Assembly: GCF_004795745.1 (NCBI RefSeq)
Contig: NZ_SDGV01000031.1
Coordinates: 1-57,578, forward strand
DNA: 57,578 nucleotides
Source of the DNA: Vagococcus silagei
Lineage (GTDB): Bacteria; Bacillota; Bacilli; Lactobacillales; Vagococcaceae
Direction of reading: 5' to 3'
In this document: positions 51,484 through 57,578 of the stretch, piece by piece
Layout: each line of letters starts with the position of its first letter
How positions within the stretch are numbered: position 1 is the first letter of the stretch
Translations under genes and position numbers: made by a program
Notes under the pieces: model-generated
Seen by the model: the letters and a program-made list of their open reading frames with translations, nothing else
Told to the model about the DNA's origin: nothing
Database searches by the model: none

Positions 51484-52668
51484 TTAAGCTAAACTGACAC
51501 GTAAATCAGAGACTTTATCTGTTTTTTCCCAAGTAAAGTCACTATCTTCACGACCGAAATGACCATAAGCAGCCGTTTTTTGATAGATAGGACGTCGTAA
51601 ATCTAACATTTCAATAATTCCCTGTGGTGATAAATCAAAATTAGCACGAATAGCGGCAATTAATTGCGCTTCTGTATGTGCACTTGTCCCAAATGTATCG
51701 ACTGAAATAGAAACTGGTTGTGCCACTCCAATCGCATAAGCCAATTGGACTTCACATTTTGTTGCTAGTTTAGCTGCCACAATATTTTTCGCGATGTAGC
51801 GGGCTGCATAACTTGCAGAACGGTCAACTTTAGTTGCATCCTTCCCTGAGAATGCCCCACCCCCATGACGCGCATAACCCCCATACGTATCAACAATGAT
51901 TTTACGTCCTGTTAAACCAGAGTCTCCTTGAGGTCCGCCAATGACAAAACGCCCTGTTGGGTTAATGAAATAGCGTGTTTTATTATCCATTAATTCAGCC
52001 GGAATAACCTCTCGGATGACTAAATCATGCATGTCTTTTTTTATCGTTTCTAATGTTACTTTTTCATCATGTTGTGTACTAATCACAATTGTATCAATGC
52101 GAGCTGGTTTGCCAGCTTCATCATACTCAACTGTCACTTGTGATTTAGCATCTGGTCGTAAATAAGTTAGCTTGCCTTCTTTTCGTAAAGCCGCAACTTT
52201 TTCCATAATGCGATGGCTCAAAGCAATTGGTAATGGCATTAACTCTGGTGTTTCATCAATCGCAAACCCAAACATTAATCCTTGGTCACCTGCACCGATT
52301 TCTGATGCTTCATTTTGGCCCTCTTTTTTCTCTAAGGCTTCGTCAACACCTTGCGCGATATCTGGTGATTGTTCATCTAATGCCACCATAACAGCACATG
52401 TGTCGCCATCAAAGCCATCTTTCAAGCCTGTATAGCCAATTTCCTTAATTTTTTCACGCACAACTTTTTGAATGTCAACATAAGCTGTCGTCGTGATTTC
52501 ACCAAAAACAAGAACCAAACCTGTTGTTACTGACGTTTCACACGCCACACGTGCCATTGGATCTTGAGCCAAGATGGCATCTAAAATTGCATCACTAATT
52601 TGATCAGCAACCTTATCTGGATGTCCCTCTGAGACTGATTCTGATGTAAATAATTTTCTTTCTGTCAT
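51484..52668 (-). CDS. metK: S-adenosylmethionine synthetase
   Basis: MetK makes SAM from methionine and ATP. From ATG 52668 the protein is 394 residues and begins [20 protein letters not shown], with the [10 protein letters not shown] loop (about 117-126) and [19 protein letters not shown]-like stretch [16 protein letters not shown] (about 258-273). The frame opens 14 codons further upstream, but that part is the riboswitch. Translation is predicted to be controlled by SAM through the S(MK) box covering the ribosome-binding site. Confidence 0.97.
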   Translation of the reverse strand: MTERKLFTSESVSEGHPDKVADQISDAILDAILAQDPMARVACETSVTTGLVLVFGEITTTAYVDIQKVVREKIKEIGYTGLKDGFDGDTCAVMVALDEQSPDIAQGVDEALEKKEGQNEASEIGAGDQGLMFGFAIDETPELMPLPIALSHRIMEKVAALRKEGKLTYLRPDAKSQVTVEYDEAGKPARIDTIVISTQHDEKVTLETIKKDMHDLVIREVIPAELMDNKTRYFINPTGRFVIGGPQGDSGLTGRKIIVDTYGGYARHGGGAFSGKDATKVDRSASYAARYIAKNIVAAKLATKCEVQLAYAIGVAQPVSISVDTFGTSAHTEAQLIAAIRANFDLSPQGIIEMLDLRRPIYQKTAAYGHFGREDSDFTWEKTDKVSDLRVSLA

Positions 52669-52669
52669 T

Positions 52670-52750
52670 TCCTGTATTCCCCCTGGTTTCATTTTTCGGT
52701 TACAAGGCATCTTTACGTGATGTAAATCCTATCGGGAATCTTGCACCAAA
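52670..52750 (-). promoter_or_regulatory. S(MK) box (SAM-III riboswitch) of metK
   Basis: The minus-strand leader reads TTGGTGCAAGATTCCCGATA, then GATGCCTTGTAACCGAAA and GGGGGAA (52677-52683) next to the start codon. This is the S(MK) signature: TTCCC upstream pairs with the GGGGGAA ribosome-binding site when SAM is bound, blocking translation of metK. CAAG/CTTG supports the helix. This riboswitch class is largely limited to metK of Lactobacillales. Confidence 0.88.
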
Positions 52751-52753
52751 GTC

Positions 52754-52759
52754 AGTATA
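52754..52759 (-). promoter_or_regulatory. Extended -10 promoter element for metK
   Basis: On the minus strand TGATATACT provides an extended -10 (TG-n-TATACT) a few bases upstream of the riboswitch start. The -35 is weak. Confidence 0.5.
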
Positions 52760-52852
52760 TCAGATATTGCTACAATTACCACTGAAAAATCTTGACCTTT
52801 CCTTTATTCTTTTCTATCATTAATGAATACGAATAGAAAGGATCTAAAAGCT

Positions 52853-53611
52853 GTGACTAAAAAACAATCCGTTTCATTCTCACTTGGGTTTATTGTCTTG
52901 ACTACCCTGCTCCAAACTGTTCTATCAGTGTTGCCAGGCTATCTCTACTACCAAGACAATCCCCAAGGACCTATGATTTTACCATATATGCTTGTTTATC
53001 TATTACTATGTGATTTCTTCCAAGTCTTTACGCGTGCACTCTATAAGAAGGGGCGCTCGTTATCACTTGCAATCTATGCAATCAAGATTTTAGCAAGTGG
53101 CGCCTTAATTTATTTTGTCGCCTCTCAAACTGCGTATCAATTTGTCTTAATTTTCATCGCCTATGAAATTTTCCAATTATTGATTTTATCCAAACATTTC
53201 TTTTATATCGATTCCATTATGTACTCAATTACAAATGCAATTTTTAAAGGGCTTGTTTTTAATCAACTACTCACCATCAGTTATCCATTTAATTATGATT
53301 TTAAAGCGATGATTCCGTTTATCTTTGCCTTCTTCTTAATCTTGTTTATCACGATTTTGACACAGGGCATGTATTCATTTCTATCAAAACAAGCCTGGTT
53401 CTTGTTACTATCGGTTGTTTGTTTGATTACAATTTACTATCTGCTATACATGCAGTTTTCTAACAGTATCTTGCCACTTTGGAAATTCACCAGCTTTATT
53501 GTGGCAAACATCATCGCCCTCTTCTTCTTTGCTAAATCAAAAAATAGCCAAAAAAAGGAATTGGTCCTCTATTTATTTGGACTCGTTGGCTTGATGGTTT
53601 ACTATTTTTAA
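52853..53611 (+). CDS. Polytopic membrane protein of unknown function
   Basis: I do not recognise this protein. It has about eight hydrophobic helices and short loops, consistent with an integral membrane protein, and a Lys-rich segment (KSKNSQKKE) before the last helix. The open frame begins at ATG 52823, but that has no Shine-Dalgarno, while GAAAGGA lies inside it and precedes a GTG at 52853; I therefore choose GTG, giving 252 residues. It is transcribed alone, divergently from metK, and ends at a terminator. Confidence 0.7.
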   Translation: MTKKQSVSFSLGFIVLTTLLQTVLSVLPGYLYYQDNPQGPMILPYMLVYLLLCDFFQVFTRALYKKGRSLSLAIYAIKILASGALIYFVASQTAYQFVLIFIAYEIFQLLILSKHFFYIDSIMYSITNAIFKGLVFNQLLTISYPFNYDFKAMIPFIFAFFLILFITILTQGMYSFLSKQAWFLLLSVVCLITIYYLLYMQFSNSILPLWKFTSFIVANIIALFFFAKSKNSQKKELVLYLFGLVGLMVYYF

Positions 53612-53692
53612 ATCAATGACAAATGAATTTGTGACTAAGTTTTCAGCATATTGCCGTAAAAGCTACTTCTGTAACACCGTTTGTTCATCATT

Positions 53693-53734
53693 AGGTACGT
53701 GTGACATCCTTTTGTCGCACGCACCTCTTTTTTT
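53693..53734 (+). terminator. Terminator after the 252-residue membrane protein gene
   Basis: AGGTACGTGTGACA pairs with TGTCGCACGCACCT (few mismatches), followed by CTTTTTTT. Confidence 0.8.
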
Positions 53735-53791
53735 GGCGCACATCCAGTAAAAATATAGAGCCCACTCTATAATAAACATAAAAAAAATATA

Positions 53792-53819
53792 TGCACGATT
53801 TCTATATTGATGTTATGAT
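53792..53819 (+). promoter_or_regulatory. Promoter of the lipoprotein gene
   Basis: Extended -10 TGTTATGAT (TATGAT 53814-53819), with a poor -35 (TGCACG) 16 bases upstream. Confidence 0.5.
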
Positions 53820-53874
53820 TAATACATGTTTTGGGTTCAAATAAGATACATAAAAAAAGGAGATTTAGGAGCAA

Positions 53875-55113
53875 ATGAAAAAACAATTAGTATTACTAAC
53901 AATCGGACTGACTGCACTTACTTTAGGAGGATGTAACAAACCAAAAGAAGCTGATAAAAAATCAGCTGTATCAACTGCTACTTCTAAAAAACTTGAGAAA
54001 AAGACAACTGAATCAACAACTAAAAAAGAAAAAAGTGACAGCGGCGACTGGAGTGCCATTAACGACACACTAAAATCAACGACCGAAGCCAAAGACTTAA
54101 AAGTGGTTTACGAAAAAAATGAAGCCATCAAAAACGAAAATCAAGGTGTTAGCGTTACTTTAAATGGATATGAAAATGTCGAAATTAAAAACTTCTCAAA
54201 TGACCTTAACATCCCATTTGGAAATCAAAACGAAACCGGAAACGTCGTCTTATTCTCAACTACAATCAAAAATGATACAAAAGAACCTGTGTATGTTGGA
54301 CCGGGATTTACGATGTATGTCACTGGCTATTCTCCAGCGATATCAAGAAAACCAGGATTATTAGATAAAGATCTAGTTGATGAACTTGTTAGTGTCAAAA
54401 ATGAATTACCAGCAGGAAAAGAAATTTCAGGATATGTAGCAGCTGCAATTAAGCCCGAAGCGATGGCGAAAATCAATGAACACAAAACTGCAAAATTAGA
54501 ATTACCAGGAATCTTTAAGAAGCAAGACAGCTTTAAAAAAGAAGATGCTCTGCTTGAATTTAAAGAAGTTGAAATTCCCTTAGTAGGCGAAGGTGAAGAT
54601 ACGCTTGCAAAAGCTTCAGAATTTTATAAAGATAAAGCAACCGCAGACAATTGGGGCACTAAGAAGATGATTTCCGAAAAGAAAGTCGGCGAAGAAAAAT
54701 CATTTTCAGATATTAAAGTTAAATTTGACGGTTACCAAGTGACTGAATTCGAACCAAACGAAGATCAAAAACCGCGCTTTAAAAAATTGGACAAGGGAAT
54801 CATCTTAATGACAACCAGCGTCACAATCAAAAACGACAGCAAAGAAGCGATTAGCTTTAATACAACATCAGCAACTTTAACGGTTGGTGATTCAGTCAAA
54901 ATGATGAATGAAAAATACCTTGAAGTGGATGGTGCAAACGAGAAATTAGAACCTGGTAAAACCGATACTAAATATTTAGTCTTCGTGATGGATAAAGAAT
55001 CATACGATAAATTATACAAAGATCAAGAATACAATTTAGACGTCAGCTTATATGACCAAAAATTTGCTAGAATGACCAATATTGATGATCTTTCATTTAA
55101 ATTTAAAAATTAA
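53875..55113 (+). CDS. Secreted lipoprotein with repeated domain (DUF5068-like)
   Basis: This is a lipoprotein anchored outside the membrane: the signal peptide ends in LGGC (lipobox, Cys 20). The 412-residue protein has a Lys/Ser/Thr-rich linker (about 21-60) and two related beta-sandwich halves, each with an ST..IKND motif (VLFSTTIKNDTKEPV about 123-137; TTSVTIKNDSKEAI about 311-324). The fold resembles DUF4352/DUF5068 lipoproteins of Listeria and enterococci; I did not confirm the family. AAAAGGAG precedes the ATG. It is monocistronic and ends at a strong terminator. Confidence 0.8.
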   Translation: MKKQLVLLTIGLTALTLGGCNKPKEADKKSAVSTATSKKLEKKTTESTTKKEKSDSGDWSAINDTLKSTTEAKDLKVVYEKNEAIKNENQGVSVTLNGYENVEIKNFSNDLNIPFGNQNETGNVVLFSTTIKNDTKEPVYVGPGFTMYVTGYSPAISRKPGLLDKDLVDELVSVKNELPAGKEISGYVAAAIKPEAMAKINEHKTAKLELPGIFKKQDSFKKEDALLEFKEVEIPLVGEGEDTLAKASEFYKDKATADNWGTKKMISEKKVGEEKSFSDIKVKFDGYQVTEFEPNEDQKPRFKKLDKGIILMTTSVTIKNDSKEAISFNTTSATLTVGDSVKMMNEKYLEVDGANEKLEPGKTDTKYLVFVMDKESYDKLYKDQEYNLDVSLYDQKFARMTNIDDLSFKFKN

Positions 55114-55142
55114 TCAGCGCTTGATTAATAGAGCGTAAAAAT

Positions 55143-55190
55143 AAAACGTAGAAATTGACACAATAAACTGTCATTTTCTACGTTTTTATT
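55143..55190 (+). terminator. Terminator after the lipoprotein gene
   Basis: AAAACGTAGAAATTGACA pairs with TGTCATTTTCTACGTTTT (one mismatch), followed by T-rich sequence. Confidence 0.85.
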
Positions 55191-55440
55191 TCCCATGACT
55201 ATCAAATGAATCAGTACGTACTTAAATAGCTTTTAGACTGAGTTTAAGAAAAATATAAAAAACAGACTTCTATTCTGTTGAACTTTGAAAAATACTTCCT
55301 CTAAATCATCTCTAATCGGCTTAAAAAGCAAAATAATAAACATCATCAAAAAAGCGCTGTAACAGTTGATATATCAGCACTTTAATGTCATAGTAGATGT
55401 ATGAAATTAATAAAATTTAGAGAGAAGTAGGGCGATTCGT
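55191..55440. other. Intergenic region before the AAA ATPase
   Basis: AT-rich, with no gene or clear signal apart from AAGTAGGG (about 55424-55432), which could serve as a weak ribosome-binding site for an ATG at 55441. Confidence 0.4.
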
Positions 55441-55499
55441 ATGCTTAAAAAATAATACGACAGGATCAAACAAAACATAATTATGACTATCCATTTAAT

Positions 55500-56240
55500 T
55501 TGACTTGGTTGCATAATACAGACGAGATTGTATTTAATCGACCCTTAACTTTTATGGTGGGAGACAACGGGGTTGGAAAATCAACCTTGATTCAAGCAAT
55601 TGCCATTTCAAATCAAATCCCGCAACTTACCAATCAAATGTATGAAAATGATCCTGAATATGAAAATATATCACAACTAGCAAATTGTCTAAAATCACAT
55701 TGGGACGTGAAGTCTAAACGTGGCTTTTTCTTTAGAGCCGATGATTTCATTAGCTTTGTTCGAAAAAACAAAAAATTACGCAAAGAATTAGAAACTGAGT
55801 TAGCTTTACTAGACGAAAAAGGCATCGATAAATTGGCATTCGAGAGGCAACCCTTTCAAAATTCTTTAACCGTCTTAAAGCGAAGTTATCCAAAAGAACT
55901 TGATAAACTGTCGCACGGTCAATCGTTTTTAGCGCTTTTCAAAAGCAGGTTAGCTCCTAATAGTTTATACATTCTAGACGAACCAGAAACACCTTTGAGT
56001 CCACAAAACCAGTTGTCGTTGCTTTACATGATTGACGAACAAATAAAGCAAGGCTCTCAATTTATCATTGCCTCACATTCACCAATCTTAACTGCCTATC
56101 CAAATGCTGATATCTATCATATAAAGCACGATGACATCTCACTAATCGAATATGAAGAAATCGAAAATGTTGCCTTTATGAAACACTTTATGACAGATCC
56201 ACAACGATTCATGCATTATACATTTGAAAGAGACAATTAG
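55500..56240 (+). CDS. AAA family ATPase, ABC-like (apparent frameshift at the N-terminus)
   Basis: This is a cytosolic ATPase of the single-domain 'AAA family ATPase' group, with Walker A GDNGVGKST (about 22-30), a signature-like LSHGQSFLALF, Walker B SLYILDEPETPLSP and a SHSPIL switch: a complete ATP site. As an open frame it can start only at TTG 55500. Family N-termini carry a YPFNL-type motif; here YDYPFN is encoded in the same frame just upstream (55485-55499) and the frame runs back to a stop at 55446. One more A in the A6 run at 55447-55452 would join it to ATG 55441, restoring MLKKIIRQDQ. It may therefore be a recent frameshift or slippage-dependent gene. The role is unknown. Confidence 0.75.
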   Translation: MTWLHNTDEIVFNRPLTFMVGDNGVGKSTLIQAIAISNQIPQLTNQMYENDPEYENISQLANCLKSHWDVKSKRGFFFRADDFISFVRKNKKLRKELETELALLDEKGIDKLAFERQPFQNSLTVLKRSYPKELDKLSHGQSFLALFKSRLAPNSLYILDEPETPLSPQNQLSLLYMIDEQIKQGSQFIIASHSPILTAYPNADIYHIKHDDISLIEYEEIENVAFMKHFMTDPQRFMHYTFERDN

Positions 56241-56384
56241 AGATTTGACAATAACACGATCAATAAACATCTTTAAAGACTATTTCAAGTATTAAATCAA
56301 CTTGTTGAATAGTTGTGTCTGTATGGTTGATTAACACATTATTGATAACTTTAAAAAAATTTTTTTAGGGAGGATTGTCTCATT

Positions 56385-56681
56385 ATGGAAAGAAAAGAAC
56401 CTTTTGAGCTTAAAATTACTTACAATGACGCAAGAAAAAGTATTTTTATTGGCGTTTTGCTACTCTTCTTTACAATTGGAATGGTTGTTTGGCTAATAAT
56501 ACCTTTTTTTACCATTAAAAGTATTCATGATATTATTTCTTCTAGCTTGTTACTTTTTGCACTAACTATCACCGGTATACCATTTTTAGTATATTTTATG
56601 GGATTTTTTTCTTTCGCACTCATACAAAATGGGCTGATATTTCAGATGTTGGCTGTTTCAAACAGCAAGATAAAAAAGTAA
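56385..56681 (+). CDS. Small membrane protein, probably truncated by frameshift
   Basis: The 98-residue open frame has a short cytosolic start, two membrane helices (about 18-40 and 48-78) and AGGGAGG upstream of the ATG. I do not recognise the family. The sequence after its stop keeps coding character in another frame (see the next entry), so this is most likely the N-terminal part of a broken gene for a protein of about 140 residues. Confidence 0.6.
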   Translation: MERKEPFELKITYNDARKSIFIGVLLLFFTIGMVVWLIIPFFTIKSIHDIISSSLLLFALTITGIPFLVYFMGFFSFALIQNGLIFQMLAVSNSKIKK

Positions 56682-56812
56682 AAATTCTTTATAAGTACCA
56701 AGTGATTTTTGAAGATGGAACAAGACATGAATTTGATTTAAGAGGAACATGTCCCACAAAAGAATTTAAAGAAATTGTTGACGATTATTGGCTATTTTAT
56801 TATTGTCAATAA
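56616..56812 (+). pseudogene. C-terminal remainder of the frameshifted membrane protein
   Basis: In the +2 frame relative to the preceding open frame, the sequence from about 56624 encodes TKWADISDVGCFKQQDKK, then VKILYKYQVIFEDGTRHEFD and further charged residues, ending at TAA 56810-56812. This is typical coding composition with a soluble C-terminal domain. The break most likely lies in the T7 run at 56604-56610 or just after. The overlap with the next reading frame makes co-translation unlikely. Confidence 0.6.
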
Positions 56813-56840
56813 ATCAGGATGGTTGTATTTCTCAGAACTT

Positions 56841-57188
56841 ATGAAGGGACTGATTACCATAGAAAAATTAAAACTTAAAGTCACTATTGATCGACCAATT
56901 GGCTATATTGATGATTACAATAATTGTTATCCACTTAATTATGGCTATATTTCCGGGATAATTGGTGGAGACGGCGAAGCACAAGATGCTTATATCATTT
57001 CAAAAAACGCAATGATGCCTTTAAACACTTTTGAAGGTGAATTAATCGCAATTATTACTAGAAACGATGACATCGAAACGAAATGGGTCGTTTCAGATGT
57101 AGGCGCATCCTATTCTGTAAATGAAATTGCAGATAAAGTAAATTTTCTTGAAAAATATTTTGATTCCTCTATTGAATTAATCCAATAA
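56841..57188 (+). CDS. Small inorganic-pyrophosphatase-like protein
   Basis: The 115-residue product (from ATG 56841; the frame opens at 56775 within the broken gene) resembles the short pyrophosphatase-type proteins of Firmicutes: KVTIDRPIGY (about 13-22), YPLNYGYISG (about 30-39), GDGEAQDAYII (about 43-53, with the metal-binding Asp residues) and GELIAIITRNDD (about 67-78). Family I pyrophosphatases carry the same Y-P-x-N-Y-G and D-x-x-D-x-x features, but this form is shorter, and enzyme activity is uncertain. No clear Shine-Dalgarno is visible. Confidence 0.7.
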   Translation: MKGLITIEKLKLKVTIDRPIGYIDDYNNCYPLNYGYISGIIGGDGEAQDAYIISKNAMMPLNTFEGELIAIITRNDDIETKWVVSDVGASYSVNEIADKVNFLEKYFDSSIELIQ

Positions 57189-57365
57189 AGACACTTCTTT
57201 TAAGGTTTAAGTCATTACCATTGGAAGCAAATAAAAAGCTTATTTGACTGACGTCCAAACACAATTTCCAAACGCATTGGTAGCGTCAGTAAATGAGCTA
57301 ATTTCATAATTCACTTTTTAGAAAAGTAAACACTCGACCAATTTCAATATTCTTGTTTTTTGAAG

Positions 57366-57578
57366 TTAAGCGACTAGTTCTTTTCTATATTTCACTTGTG
57401 ATAATCGTTGTGCTGCAAAATTCTTTAAATTATAAGCAAGTTGAATCAGTAATAGTTCCACTTGAACAATTTCTGATCGATAGTGTGTCGTATCATTTAA
57501 TTTCATATGTTCTTTTAGATAACCATTCACTCTTTCAACTGCACTTCGTTTCGCGTATAGTTTTTCCCAAGCTTTTGT
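57366..57578 (-). mobile_element. Transposase, C-terminal fragment (DDE type), cut by the window edge
   Basis: The minus strand from the right edge reads in one frame for 70 residues to TAA (57366-57368): AWEKLYAKRSAVERVNGYLK is the typical C-terminal region of IS1182/IS4-like transposases, with the Y-x(2)-R-x(3)-E pattern containing the last catalytic Glu. The 5' part lies outside the window. No terminal inverted repeat could be assigned in 57189-57365. Confidence 0.85.

Noticed and set aside
57189-57365. Terminal inverted repeat of the transposable element
   Set aside because: A partial inverted repeat (CTGACG/CGTCAG, about 57248-57290) is present, but without the other end of the element it cannot be assigned.

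Overview
The window is low-GC Firmicutes DNA, and I read it as Lactobacillales, probably Enterococcaceae close to Vagococcus. The evidence is the start of a 16S rRNA gene at the left edge, an S(MK)/SAM-III riboswitch on metK (typical of Lactobacillales), a WxL-type surface protein, a LysM glucosaminidase and a Streptococcus-like type II-A CRISPR system. The genus is an inference from the 16S fragment and gene set, not a database result.

1-15.4 kb: an origin-proximal housekeeping cluster, all on the minus strand, in the classic order pth-mfd-flippase-rqcP-divIC-yabR-tilS-hpt-ftsH-hslO-dusB-lysS and then an rRNA operon. It serves translation quality control, tRNA modification, transcription-coupled repair, division and proteostasis. 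15.8-30.4 kb: an L,D-transpeptidase (plus strand), then minus-strand genes: chorismate mutase and sirtuin; an amino-acid ABC transporter under a lysine riboswitch; a cluster of DnaA boxes; pepV; an RsuA-type pseudouridine synthase; a second MOP flippase; leuS behind a T-box; and a LysM glucosaminidase. 30.6-37.6 kb: plus-strand genes for a DUF1700/DUF4097 envelope-stress-like pair, a PAP2 phosphatase, the YtqA/YtqB wobble-uridine tRNA modification pair and a large secreted WxL protein. 37.7-43.0 kb: a membrane-anchored M14 carboxypeptidase and a two-gene membrane operon of unknown role.

43.1-49.8 kb: a complete type II-A CRISPR-Cas locus. It has an array of 8 repeats, a leader, csn2, cas2, cas1 and cas9 on the minus strand, with a divergent tracrRNA on the plus strand. 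Two features stand out. The tracrRNA anti-repeat matches the old leader-distal repeat exactly but differs at two positions from the seven active repeats. The Cas9 PAM-reading loop reads Arg-Lys-Gln-Tyr-Arg instead of Arg-Lys-Arg-Tyr-Thr, which predicts an NGA-type PAM. 49.9-57.6 kb: an MFS exporter, metK with its riboswitch, an unknown membrane protein, a lipoprotein, and then a decaying segment (an AAA ATPase with a one-base shift next to its start, a frameshifted membrane protein, a small pyrophosphatase-like protein) ending in a transposase cut by the window edge.

I saw no tRNA genes, no second CRISPR array and no prophage. Start codons were moved from the longest open frame where a Shine-Dalgarno sequence or family N-terminus clearly pointed downstream; each case is stated.
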